Positions 30,520 through 40,163 of a DNA stretch of 46,051 nt are shown piece after piece (the stretch's first letter is position 1; every line of letters begins with the position of its first letter). A program made the position numbers and the translations under genes. This DNA is from UBA5266 sp964610025 (GTDB lineage Bacteria > Bacteroidota > Bacteroidia > Bacteroidales > WCHB1-69), in NCBI GenBank assembly GCA_964610025.1, contig CAZSTX010000011.1:1-46051 (forward strand), in the 5' to 3' direction. The notes under the pieces are model-generated. The model was not told where the DNA came from and made no database searches. It saw only the letters and a list, made by a program, of their open reading frames with translations.

Positions 30520-32121
30520 ATGGTGAATAAAAAAACTTACAAAGAGTTATTTGTAAATACAACAAGTACGAGTGTAGAGATTGCACTTCAAGAAAATAAA
30601 ACTCTTGTGGAATTTCATAGAGAATTTACTGGAAATGAATTTACTGTAGGAAATATTTATATAGCAAGAGTAAAAAAAATACTTCCGGGATTAAATGCTG
30701 CATTTGTTGATATTGGACATCAAAAAAATGCTTTTTTACATTATTTAGATTTAGGAGTTAAAATTAAAACGATTAATAATTTTGTAAAAAATCGTTTGCA
30801 AAATAATCCAAATTATCAATCAATAGAATCTATTAAAGAAGAAAAAGAAATAACTAAAACGGGAAATATAAAAGACATTTTAACGGTTAATCAATTAATT
30901 TTGACTCAAATTATAAAAGAACCTATGTCGACAAAAGGGCCTAGGGTCTCAGGCGAGATTTCTTTAGCAGGTCGATTTTTAGTGTTTATTCCTTTTTCAA
31001 ATCAAATATTAGTTTCGCAAAAAATTAAAAATGAATTAGAAAGAAATCGGTTAAAAAAAATAGCAAAGAAATACAAACCTAATAATGTTGGAATAATTAT
31101 TCGTACTATAGCTGAAAATAGAAGCGAAAAAGATATATATGCTGATTTTCAAAATTTATTAGAAAGATGGACACAGATAGTTCAGAATATTAATGGAATA
31201 AAATTTCCTAAAAAAATTGCAAGTGAGTTAAATCGTATAAGTTCTTTTATTAGAGATTTGCTTAACGATAGTTTTGATTTTATTCATATTAATAATCTTG
31301 ATACCTTTAAAGAAGTGCGGGCATTTATGAAAGTTATTGCTCCTGAACGTATTAATATTGTAAAATTATACCAAAAAACAACACCACTATTTGAATATTA
31401 CGGAATTGACAAACAGATAAGAACCGGTTTTGGCAAAATAGTTGCCATTAAAAACGGAATTTATTTAGTAATTGAACATACAGAGGCATTAAATGTAATA
31501 GATGTGAACAGTGGTCATAGAATGAGTGCCTTCAAAACACAAGAAGAAAATATTTTAAATGTTAATCTTGAAGCAGCAACAGAAATTGCACGTCAATTAC
31601 GACTAAGAGATATAGGAGGTATTATTATTGTCGATTTTATTGATATGCGCATGGCTGAAAATCAAAAAACATTGTATAATCGCTTGAAAGAAGAAATGAA
31701 AAAGGACAGAGCATGTCATACCATATTGCCTCCTAATAAATTTGGATTAGTGCATATTACAAGAGAAAGAGTAAGACCATCAACAGATATTGAAGTAAAA
31801 GATAAATGCCCTTCGTGTCAAGGAACTGGAAAAGTAAAAGTATCGTCTCTTTTTTATATCAATGAAATAGAGGCTTATATACAATTTTTAGTTGAAAAAC
31901 AGCAAGAAAAGAAATTAACTCTTATCGCACATCCTTTTATTTATGCTTATTTAACGAAAGGTTTTTTTAATTGGAGACGTAAGTGGCAATGGAAATACCA
32001 TTGTAGATTAAACATATATAGTGATAGCTCATATAACTATTTAGAATATCGTTTTTTTAACGATAGCATAGGAGAAATCAATATGTGGACATATATACAA
32101 GATAAATCTTCTTGTAATTAA
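30520..32121 (+). CDS. rng: Ribonuclease E/G family (RNase G)
   Basis: RNase E/G enzymes cut single-stranded RNA in decay and rRNA processing. The 533-residue product has an N-terminal S1-type region (GNIYIARVKKILPGLNAAFVDIG ... KNAFLHYLD). An inserted lysine-rich stretch follows, then a catalytic DNase-I-like part with the metal aspartates in NVIDVNSG (about 327) and IIIVDFIDM (about 371), and the zinc-link CPSCQGTGKV (about 430). The short C-terminus lacks the long degradosome scaffold of RNase E, so G type fits. It converges on dnaE, with only 18 bases between the stop codons. Confidence 0.93.
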   Translation: MVNKKTYKELFVNTTSTSVEIALQENKTLVEFHREFTGNEFTVGNIYIARVKKILPGLNAAFVDIGHQKNAFLHYLDLGVKIKTINNFVKNRLQNNPNYQSIESIKEEKEITKTGNIKDILTVNQLILTQIIKEPMSTKGPRVSGEISLAGRFLVFIPFSNQILVSQKIKNELERNRLKKIAKKYKPNNVGIIIRTIAENRSEKDIYADFQNLLERWTQIVQNINGIKFPKKIASELNRISSFIRDLLNDSFDFIHINNLDTFKEVRAFMKVIAPERINIVKLYQKTTPLFEYYGIDKQIRTGFGKIVAIKNGIYLVIEHTEALNVIDVNSGHRMSAFKTQEENILNVNLEAATEIARQLRLRDIGGIIIVDFIDMRMAENQKTLYNRLKEEMKKDRACHTILPPNKFGLVHITRERVRPSTDIEVKDKCPSCQGTGKVKVSSLFYINEIEAYIQFLVEKQQEKKLTLIAHPFIYAYLTKGFFNWRRKWQWKYHCRLNIYSDSSYNYLEYRFFNDSIGEINMWTYIQDKSSCN

Positions 32122-32139
32122 TATTTTTTTAATAAGATT

Positions 32140-35100
32140 TTATTTAGAAAGTTTTATTTCAATTTTTGGAATATTTTTTATAGCATTACAAAAGTTAGAA
32201 ACATTCACTCTGTGTGCCCCATTTAATTGTACATTTAAATTATTTTTCAAATCAAATATTTTAAAAGAAACAGGTATATTTCCTTTATTTTTTTTTATGC
32301 AATGAGAAAGTGAATTAATCATATTGTCATCAATGTCTTCTAAATTAATTAGAAGATTTATATTTTTAGTAAAAGTATTTAAAATATCATCTAAGAGATA
32401 AATTTTTTCTACTTTTATTTCAAAATCATCATCGAATTCTCCTTTTCTTTCATATCTTAATACGCTTCTAAGTTCTAAAAATACAAATATATTTTCTTGT
32501 AAAAAATGTTGTAATTTTAAATAATTTTCTCCAAATATTCTTAAGGTCAAAATATTACTATAATCTTCAATAGTTATATTTCCATATTTTTTTCCTTTTA
32601 CTGTTTCGCTCACAGAGGCTTTGGTAATTACTCCTGCAATAGAGAAAATTAATTGTTTTTTTTCTCCTAATGTTTTTAATACACCTTCTTGTTTTAATGT
32701 GTTTATATCGTAAGAGCAAAAATTATTTATTTCTAATTTATATTTATCTAAAGGATGTCCTGATATATAAAATCCACAGACGTCTTTTTCGTGATGTAGT
32801 TGTTCAAAATTTGTCCAAGGTTCACAAGGAGGAAATTCTAAAATGTCGTTATCATCATTTGATAGATTATCTTCATCGAACAATGATATTTGATTTGAAT
32901 TTGATTTTGATTGATAAGTAGTGCCGTATCGGATAAGTTTTTCGATAAAAGAAGTATTTTCCGATTCTACAAAAAATTGTGCTCTATGAATATCACCAAA
33001 AGAATCAAATGCTCCTGCTTTTGCTAATGCTTCGATGCATCGTTTGTTGCAAGAACGTAGATTAATTCTTCTAAAAAAATCTAAAACAGAAGTAAAGTTT
33101 CCATTTTCATTTCGTTCGTTAACAATTGTGAGGGCAGCTATTTCTCCTATGCCTTTTAATGCCGCTAATCCAAAGGGAATTTCGCCTTTTGAGTTAACAT
33201 TAAAATACAAATCGGATTCATTAATATTAGGACCAAGTACTATATTACCTAATTGCTTGCATTCATCAATTAGTTTAGAAATTTCGGAAATATTATTAAT
33301 ATTATGGGTGAGGTTGGCTGCCATAAATTCAGCAGGATAATGTGTTTTAAGATAAGCTGTTTGAAAAGCAATAAAAGCATAGCAAGTGGAATGAGATTTG
33401 TTAAAAGCATATTCAGCAAAAGATTCCCAATCGTTCCAAATTTTTTCTAATGTTTTAATAGCATGTCCTTTAGATTGTCCTCCTGTCATAAATTTAGTTC
33501 TCATTTTATCCATGACATCTTTCTTTTTCTTTGCTATTGCTTTACGCAATTCGTCTGATTCGCCACGGGTAAAACCTGCTATATCTCTACTTAAAAGCAT
33601 TACTTGTTCTTGATAAACAGTAACTCCATATGTTTCTTTTAATCGGAGTTCCATTTCGGGTATAATGTATTCTATTTTTTCTTTTCCTTGTTTGCGGCTA
33701 ATAAATAAATCTATATAATGCATAGGTCCTGGACGATAAAGTGCATTCATTGCTATTAGATCTTCAAATTTAGTAGGCTTTAGTTTACGTAGAAATTTTT
33801 GCATATGCGGCGATTCAAATTGAAAAATTCCAATTGTATTTCCTTCGCTGAATAATTGGTAGGTTTCTTTGTCGTCAAAAGAAATATTATCAAGATTAAA
33901 ATTGATTTTTTTTGATTTTTTTATATTTGAAAGACTTTCATTTATGATAGATAAGGTTTTTAATCCTAAAAAATCTATTTTTATTAATCCTACATCTTCC
34001 ATTGACGAGCCTTCATATTGAGTAACAAGTATTTTTTTATTAGAAATGTTGTCTTTTTGAATACATAAAGGAATAAAATTAGTTAATGTATCTGCTCCTA
34101 TAATAATACCACAAGCATGTACACCCACTTGTCTAACAGTTCCTTCAAGTTCTATTGCATACTTTAGGGTATCAATAATTTCTTTATTATCAGATTGCAT
34201 AATTTCTTTAAACTCTGGGATTAATTCCATGCAATTTTTAAGCGTAACTTTAGGAGTTTCGCCTGTTTCTTTATCTGCTGGGAAATTATCGGGAACATAT
34301 TTAGTTAATTTATTAGAAATATCAAGTGGAATATTTCTAACACGAGCTACATCTTTTATACTTGATTTGGCTCCCATTGTTCCATAAGTAATGATATGAG
34401 CAACTTTGTCTTCTCCATATTTTTCTTTTACCCATTCTAATATTTTTTTTCTACCTTCGTCGTCAAAATCAATATCAATATCTGGCAGTGATATGCGATC
34501 AGGATTTAAAAAGCGTTCGAAAAGCAAATCATAATGTATGGGGTCTATATTTGTTATCTGCAAACAGTAAGAAACAATTGAACCTGCTGCTGACCCTCTT
34601 CCTGTTCCTACAGATATATTCATATTTATGGCAGCTTGTATTAAATCTTGTACTATTAAAAAATAGCCTGGATAGCCCATATTACGAATAACATTTAACT
34701 CGAACTCTATTCGTTCTTTAACTTCTTTTTTAAGAGGAACCCCATACCTCATTTCAGCTCCTCTCATAGTTAACTCTCTTAGATAGTTATCTTCTAATTT
34801 AATACGATATGCTTTATCAAATCCACCAAGTTTTTCAATACGGTCTCTTCCTGGTTCATTAATTGAAAAATCAGATATTAAATCTTCTTCACTGTATTTT
34901 TGTTGATAAGATTCAATGGTCCCAAATTCTTTTGGAATAGTAAATTCTGGCATTATTACTTTATTATTAATACTATAAAATTCAACTTTATCTACTATTT
35001 CTTGAGTATTGCTTAATGCTTCTGGGATATCTGAAAAAATTTCAAACATTTCTTCTGGTGTTTTTAACCATTCTTGTTTAGTATAACGTAATTTTCTATT

Positions 35101-35970
35101 TGGGTCATCAATTTTTTGATTTGTATTTAGGCAAATTAAATGCTCGTGAGCTTCTGCATGATCTTCTTCAATAAAATGTACATCATTGGTTGCAATTAAT
35201 TTGGTATTAGTTTCTTTAGCTAATTGTATTAAATATTTATTTTGATATTCTTGTTGTTCGTATACACTTATATCTGCATTTTTTTTATTGGTTTTATGTC
35301 TTTGTAGTTCTAAGTAATAATCATTGCCAAAAACTTCTTTAAACCATTCTACTGATTTTTTTGCATCTTCATAATTATTTTCTTGAATTTTTCTATGAAT
35401 TTCTCCTGCTAAACATGCTGAAGTAACAATCAAGCCTTCTTTATATGTTTTTAATATTTCTTTATCAATACGTGGTTTATAATATTCTCCCTCTATCCAA
35501 CTTAAAGATACTAATTTGCATAAATTAGTATATCCTATTTTATTCTTAGCTAATAATATAAGATGATGCCCACTTCTATTTTCTTTCAATTCTTTTACAA
35601 AACGGCTACCTTTAGGATTGGATTTAGTTTTTCGGGCAACATATACTTCGCAGCCTAAAATAGGTTTAAATTTTTCTTGTTCTTTTTTATTAATCAAAGA
35701 CTTTAGCTCAGATATTTTATCTGTATTGTCAGGGTCGTTTGCTAAAATTTTTATTTCTTCTTCTATTTTAAGAATATCGTTTTGTATGCTTTCATTTTTT
35801 TTAAGTGTATAATTAAAAAAATTCTTTATTCCAAACATATTGCCATGATCTGTTAAAGCAATTGCAGACATGCCAGAAGCAATACATTTGTCAACTAACC
35901 CTGATATTGAAGACATTCCATCTAAAACAGAAAAAGAAGAGTGAACATGTAGATGTGTAAATTTTAGCAT
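32140..35970 (-). CDS. dnaE: DNA polymerase III subunit alpha
   Basis: DnaE is the replicative polymerase subunit. The 1276-residue product begins with the PHP domain (FTHLHVHSSFSVLDG, ALTDHGNMFG). The palm catalytic aspartates lie in LPDIDIDFDDEGR at about residue 490. VGVHACGIIIG, YRPGPMHYIDLF and VTVYQEQVMLLSRDIAGF follow, then helix-hairpin-helix and OB regions near the end (FYISGHPLDKY, then KYGNITIEDYSNILTLRIF). Length and order are those of the DnaE1 type. A TATTTTTG promoter element lies 45 bases upstream. The gene is divergent from nifJ. Confidence 0.97.
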   Translation of the reverse strand: MLKFTHLHVHSSFSVLDGMSSISGLVDKCIASGMSAIALTDHGNMFGIKNFFNYTLKKNESIQNDILKIEEEIKILANDPDNTDKISELKSLINKKEQEKFKPILGCEVYVARKTKSNPKGSRFVKELKENRSGHHLILLAKNKIGYTNLCKLVSLSWIEGEYYKPRIDKEILKTYKEGLIVTSACLAGEIHRKIQENNYEDAKKSVEWFKEVFGNDYYLELQRHKTNKKNADISVYEQQEYQNKYLIQLAKETNTKLIATNDVHFIEEDHAEAHEHLICLNTNQKIDDPNRKLRYTKQEWLKTPEEMFEIFSDIPEALSNTQEIVDKVEFYSINNKVIMPEFTIPKEFGTIESYQQKYSEEDLISDFSINEPGRDRIEKLGGFDKAYRIKLEDNYLRELTMRGAEMRYGVPLKKEVKERIEFELNVIRNMGYPGYFLIVQDLIQAAINMNISVGTGRGSAAGSIVSYCLQITNIDPIHYDLLFERFLNPDRISLPDIDIDFDDEGRKKILEWVKEKYGEDKVAHIITYGTMGAKSSIKDVARVRNIPLDISNKLTKYVPDNFPADKETGETPKVTLKNCMELIPEFKEIMQSDNKEIIDTLKYAIELEGTVRQVGVHACGIIIGADTLTNFIPLCIQKDNISNKKILVTQYEGSSMEDVGLIKIDFLGLKTLSIINESLSNIKKSKKINFNLDNISFDDKETYQLFSEGNTIGIFQFESPHMQKFLRKLKPTKFEDLIAMNALYRPGPMHYIDLFISRKQGKEKIEYIIPEMELRLKETYGVTVYQEQVMLLSRDIAGFTRGESDELRKAIAKKKKDVMDKMRTKFMTGGQSKGHAIKTLEKIWNDWESFAEYAFNKSHSTCYAFIAFQTAYLKTHYPAEFMAANLTHNINNISEISKLIDECKQLGNIVLGPNINESDLYFNVNSKGEIPFGLAALKGIGEIAALTIVNERNENGNFTSVLDFFRRINLRSCNKRCIEALAKAGAFDSFGDIHRAQFFVESENTSFIEKLIRYGTTYQSKSNSNQISLFDEDNLSNDDNDILEFPPCEPWTNFEQLHHEKDVCGFYISGHPLDKYKLEINNFCSYDINTLKQEGVLKTLGEKKQLIFSIAGVITKASVSETVKGKKYGNITIEDYSNILTLRIFGENYLKLQHFLQENIFVFLELRSVLRYERKGEFDDDFEIKVEKIYLLDDILNTFTKNINLLINLEDIDDNMINSLSHCIKKNKGNIPVSFKIFDLKNNLNVQLNGAHRVNVSNFCNAIKNIPKIEIKLSK

Positions 35971-36014
35971 ATTTATTTGATTTAAAACGTAAAGTATTAA
36001 TTCGATTTTATTTT

Positions 36015-36022
36015 CAAAAATA
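36015..36022 (-). promoter_or_regulatory. -7 promoter element of dnaE
   Basis: On the minus strand this reads TATTTTTG, matching TAnnTTTG, 45 bases before the ATG at 35970. Confidence 0.5.
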
Positions 36023-36290
36023 CAATTTTTAATGTTTAAAATTAAGTAATGTTGATAACTTTTAATAAATTTTTCTTATATTGATTAAATTTAAGTCATA
36101 AATGCAATTCGAAAATTATAGATATTAAAAATAAAAATTTATTAAATATTATATTATTGGTTTTTTAGCAATAATTATTTTAAGTAAGAAATGCTGCTTA
36201 AATTAAAATAAAGGAGTTGCTTTTTTGAGACATTTTTTTTATTTTGAAAGATAATTATCATAGAAAAAATAGTAAAATAAATTTTCAGTA

Positions 36291-36325
36291 TTTGTTTAAA
36301 TTTCAATAAATTTTATGTACATTTG
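36291..36325 (+). promoter_or_regulatory. Promoter of nifJ
   Basis: TTTG (36291-36294) and TACATTTG (36318-36325) are 23 bases apart, close to the Bacteroidota pattern. The leader to the ATG at 36383 would be about 50 bases. Confidence 0.6.
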
Positions 36326-36382
36326 CAAAAAAAATAAAAATCAAATATTTTTTTGTAAATAACTAAATAACACTATAATATT

Positions 36383-39300
36383 ATGGCAGTAAAAAAATTT
36401 ATCACATGTGATGGAAACCATGCAGCTGCACACGTAGCGTATATGTTTAGTGATATGGCTTGTATATATCCTATTACTCCATCATCAAACATGGCAGAAA
36501 ATGTTGACGAATGGGCTGCGCACGGCAGAAAAAACATTTTTGGGCAAACGGTTAAAGTAGAAGAAATGCAATCTGAAGCCGGTGCTGCAGGAGCAGTGCA
36601 CGGATCCTTACAAGCAGGAGCTTTAACAACAACCTATACAGCATCACAAGGTTTATTGTTGATGATACCAAATATGTATAAAATGTCAGGTGAATTATTA
36701 CCAGCAGTTTTTCATGTTAGTGCAAGAAGTTTAGCAGCGCAGGCGCTTTCAATTTTTGGTGATCATAGCGACGTTATGAGTGCTAGACAAACGGGCTTTG
36801 CTATGCTTGCAACAGGATCTGTACAACAAATTATGGACTTAGCTCCTATTGCTCACTTAGCAGCTATTAAAAGTAGAGTTCCATTTATGCACTTCTTCGA
36901 TGGGTTTAGAACTTCGCACGAAATTCAAAAAATTGAATATTTCGACAACGAAGAAATGGCAGCACTTCTTGATTGGGAAGCTTTAGATAAGTATAGAAAA
37001 TCAGCTTTAAATCCGGAAAATCCTGTAACAAAAGGTACGGCTCAAAACCCTGATATTTATTTCCAATCTCGCGAGGCTGCAAATAAATTTTATGAAAATA
37101 TTCCAGATCTTGTAGAGGAATATATGCAAAAAATTACAAACCTTACTGGTAGAGAATATCACCCATTTACATACCATGGAGCAGCTGACGCTGAAAACGT
37201 AATAGTAGCAATGGGCTCAATCACCGACGTGCTTATCGAAGTTGTTGATTATTTGAATGACTTAGGACAAAAAGTTGGTGTCGTTTCTGTTCATCTTTAT
37301 AGACCTTTCTCAGAAAAATATTTCATGAAAGTTCTTCCAAAAACAGTAAAAAGAATTGCTGTTCTCGACAGAACAAAAGAAATTGGTGCAAACGGCGAAC
37401 CTTTATTTTTAGATGTAAAAGAAATGTTTTACAATAAAGAAAACAGACCTATTATTATTGGTGGTAGATATGGACTTTCGTCAAAAGACACTACACCTAC
37501 AATGATGATTTCTGTTTTCGAAAACCTTGCTTCGGATCACCCAAAAGACAGGTTTACAGTAGGTATTGTTGATGATGTTACTCATCTATCATTACCGCTA
37601 AAAGAAAATATTTCTATTCTTTGCAAAGGAACTTTCGAAGGAAAATTTTATGGACTAGGTTCTGATGGTACGGTTGGAGCTAATAAAAACTCTATTAAAA
37701 TAATTGGAGACACTACCGATAAATATTGTCAAGCTTATTTTGCTTACGACTCTAAAAAATCTGGTGGTTTTACGGCTTCTCACTTACGTTTCGGCGATAA
37801 ACAAATTAGAGCTCCTTATTTAGTTACAACTCCTGATTTTGTTGCATGCCACGTACCAAAATATGTTGAACTTTATGATGTTTTACACGGGATTAAACCT
37901 AATGGAAGTTTCTTGTTAAACTCTCTTCATGATGCAGAAGAAACTAAAAAGAATCTTCCTGATCACATGAAAAAAGTTTTAGCAGAAAAAAATATTAAAT
38001 TTTATATTATAAATGCAACTCAAATTGCCGAAGAAATTGGTCTTGGCAATAGAACAAACACTATTTTACAATCAGCTTTCTTTAAAATTTCTAATGTAAT
38101 TCCTTACGACAAAGCTGTAGAGCAAATGAAAGAAATGATTGTAAAATCTTATGGGTTAAAAGGGGACAAAATTGTTCAAATGAACTTTAAAGCCGTTGAT
38201 GCTGGCGAAGCTGTTATTCAAGTTGATGTACCGGCAGAATGGGCAAATATTAAAACTGAAGGTTTTGTTTTCAAAAGAAAAAAAGAAGTTCCGGAGTTTA
38301 TTTCAAAAGTTGCAGACGTAATTAATTCACAAAAAGGAGATACCCTTCCAGTTTCTACCTTTAATGGACGTGAAAATGGGTGTTTCCCAGCAGGTACTAC
38401 AAAATACGAAAAACGCGGTGTAGCTGTTAACGTTCCTGAGTGGATTGCTGAAAATTGTATCCAATGTAATCAATGTTCTTATGTTTGTCCTCATGCTGCT
38501 ATTCGTCCTTTCTTATTAACCGATGAAGAAGCACAAAAAGCTCCATCTGGAACAAAAACTGTTCAGGGTATTGGTGAAACTAAAGAATATAAATTTAAAA
38601 TTCAAGTTAGTGTTTTAGACTGTACAGGTTGCGGTAACTGTGCCGATATATGTCCTGCAAAAACAAAAGCATTAGAAATGAAGCCATTAGAAACTCAACT
38701 TCAAGAAGTAGAGCGTTGGGAGTATATGGACGAAGTTGTGGGATATAAAGAAGATGTTACAGATAAACATAAAACTTTCAAAAACTCACAATTTGCTCAA
38801 CCATTATTTGAGTTCTCGGGTGCTTGTGCCGGTTGTGGCGAAACTCCTTATATTAAATTAATTACACAATTATTCGGTGAAAGAATGATAGTAGCTAATG
38901 CAACAGGCTGTTCTTCAATTTATGGCGGCTCGGCTCCTGCTTCTCCATATTGTATAAATTATAAATCAGGAAGAGGTCCCGCATGGGCAAATTCTTTATT
39001 TGAAGATAATGCTGAGTATGGTTTCGGAATGGCATCTGCAATTGAAAAATTAAGAGAAAAAATTGCCATGCTTTTAAAAGAAGCTAAATGGACAGGCGAA
39101 GCTGCAGAGGCTGCTAAAGAATGGTTAGATAATATGAATAATGCAGAAGCATCTGAAAAAGCATCTGACAGATTAATTTCTGCCATCGAAAATCTAAATG
39201 ACCCAATTGCTAAAGAAGTAATGGACAAAAAACAGTATTTAGTAAAAAAATCTGTTTGGATATTTGGTGGAGACGGATGGGCATATGATATTGGATTTGG

Positions 39301-39898
39301 GGGTTTAGATCACGTCATTGCATCAGGTAAAGATGTTAATATCTTAGTAATGGATACTGAGGTTTATTCCAATACTGGCGGTCAGGCATCGAAAGCTACT
39401 CCGGCAGCTGCTATCGCAAAATTTGCTGCTTCGGGAATGAAAACTCGTAAAAAAGACCTTGGCGCAATGGCTATGACTTATGGTTATGTGTATGTTGCTC
39501 AAGTTGCTATGGGTGCTAGCCACAACCAATATTACAAAGCTATTAAAGAAGCTGAAGCATATCCAGGACCATCTCTAATTATTGCTTACGCTCCATGTAT
39601 AAACCACGGACTAAAAGCAGGAATGGGTAAAAGTCAAGAAGAAGAAAAACGTGCTGTTGAATGTGGATACTGGGCTAATTGGAGATTTAACCCTATGCTT
39701 GAAGCTGAAGGTAAAAATCCTTTCGAACTTGATAGCAAAGAACCAGATTGGTCTAAATTCCAAGAATTCCTTGATGGAGAAGTACGTTACAACTCTCTAA
39801 AACAATTATTCCCTGAAACCGCAGAAGCTTTATTAAAAGAAGCTGAAAGAAATGCTAAATGGAGATATAACTATTATAAACGTTTAGCAGGAAAATAA
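36383..39898 (+). CDS. nifJ: Pyruvate:ferredoxin (flavodoxin) oxidoreductase
   Basis: PFOR converts pyruvate and CoA to acetyl-CoA and CO2 and reduces ferredoxin, a central step in anaerobic metabolism. The 1171-residue single chain has all domains: an N-terminal domain (IYPITPSSNMAENVDEWAA), two 4Fe-4S sites (CIQCNQCSYVCP at about 692 and CTGCGNCADICP at about 746), and cysteines of the proximal cluster (CAGCGE at about 815 and CINHG at about 1072). The thiamine-diphosphate motif is GGDGWAYDIGFGGLDH at about 962, with NTGGQASKATP after it. Codon choice is visibly richer in C-ending and G-ending codons than in neighbours, in line with high expression. It is a one-gene unit with its own promoter and terminator. 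Confidence 0.97.
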   Translation: MAVKKFITCDGNHAAAHVAYMFSDMACIYPITPSSNMAENVDEWAAHGRKNIFGQTVKVEEMQSEAGAAGAVHGSLQAGALTTTYTASQGLLLMIPNMYKMSGELLPAVFHVSARSLAAQALSIFGDHSDVMSARQTGFAMLATGSVQQIMDLAPIAHLAAIKSRVPFMHFFDGFRTSHEIQKIEYFDNEEMAALLDWEALDKYRKSALNPENPVTKGTAQNPDIYFQSREAANKFYENIPDLVEEYMQKITNLTGREYHPFTYHGAADAENVIVAMGSITDVLIEVVDYLNDLGQKVGVVSVHLYRPFSEKYFMKVLPKTVKRIAVLDRTKEIGANGEPLFLDVKEMFYNKENRPIIIGGRYGLSSKDTTPTMMISVFENLASDHPKDRFTVGIVDDVTHLSLPLKENISILCKGTFEGKFYGLGSDGTVGANKNSIKIIGDTTDKYCQAYFAYDSKKSGGFTASHLRFGDKQIRAPYLVTTPDFVACHVPKYVELYDVLHGIKPNGSFLLNSLHDAEETKKNLPDHMKKVLAEKNIKFYIINATQIAEEIGLGNRTNTILQSAFFKISNVIPYDKAVEQMKEMIVKSYGLKGDKIVQMNFKAVDAGEAVIQVDVPAEWANIKTEGFVFKRKKEVPEFISKVADVINSQKGDTLPVSTFNGRENGCFPAGTTKYEKRGVAVNVPEWIAENCIQCNQCSYVCPHAAIRPFLLTDEEAQKAPSGTKTVQGIGETKEYKFKIQVSVLDCTGCGNCADICPAKTKALEMKPLETQLQEVERWEYMDEVVGYKEDVTDKHKTFKNSQFAQPLFEFSGACAGCGETPYIKLITQLFGERMIVANATGCSSIYGGSAPASPYCINYKSGRGPAWANSLFEDNAEYGFGMASAIEKLREKIAMLLKEAKWTGEAAEAAKEWLDNMNNAEASEKASDRLISAIENLNDPIAKEVMDKKQYLVKKSVWIFGGDGWAYDIGFGGLDHVIASGKDVNILVMDTEVYSNTGGQASKATPAAAIAKFAASGMKTRKKDLGAMAMTYGYVYVAQVAMGASHNQYYKAIKEAEAYPGPSLIIAYAPCINHGLKAGMGKSQEEEKRAVECGYWANWRFNPMLEAEGKNPFELDSKEPDWSKFQEFLDGEVRYNSLKQLFPETAEALLKEAERNAKWRYNYYKRLAGK

Positions 39899-39938
39899 AT
39901 CAACTTTTTTATTCTTTTACAGAAAAAAAAGTATAACA

Positions 39939-39976
39939 AAAGAAGCTGTCCTATTTTTTTGGATAGCTTTTTTTTT
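39939..39976 (+). terminator. Rho-independent terminator of nifJ
   Basis: AAGCTGTCC (39943-39951) pairs with GGATAGCTT (39961-39969) with one G-U pair, and a run of T follows. It lies about 40 bases after the nifJ stop codon. Confidence 0.8.
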
Positions 39977-40128
39977 CTATTTATATAGCATAAATACTTA
40001 ATTATATAATTATACCAAAATTACAAAACGTATTTCTTTATTATTATATGAAATTTATTCTTTTCAGAATAAAACACTATTGTTGAATAAAAATTTATTG
40101 ATTTTTAGAAAACTATTTCTTTATTTAG

Positions 40129-40136
40129 TACTTTTG
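40129..40136 (+). promoter_or_regulatory. -7 promoter element of the epimerase gene
   Basis: TACTTTTG followed by C matches TAnnTTTG. It lies downstream of an in-frame TTG at 40080, which argues for the ATG at 40164 as the start. Confidence 0.6.
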
Positions 40137-40163
40137 CCGACTCAAATTTATCATTCATACAAT

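Larger units (their letters stand above)
35971..36382. other. Divergent control region of dnaE and nifJ
   Basis: These 412 AT-rich bases carry a leftward TATTTTTG element for dnaE (36015-36022) and a rightward promoter for nifJ (36291-36325). I see no gene, tRNA or recognised riboswitch between them. Confidence 0.6.

Noticed and set aside
40080..40163. TTG start for the epimerase
   Set aside because: A promoter element lies within the proposed extension, and the SDR fold begins at the ATG at 40164.
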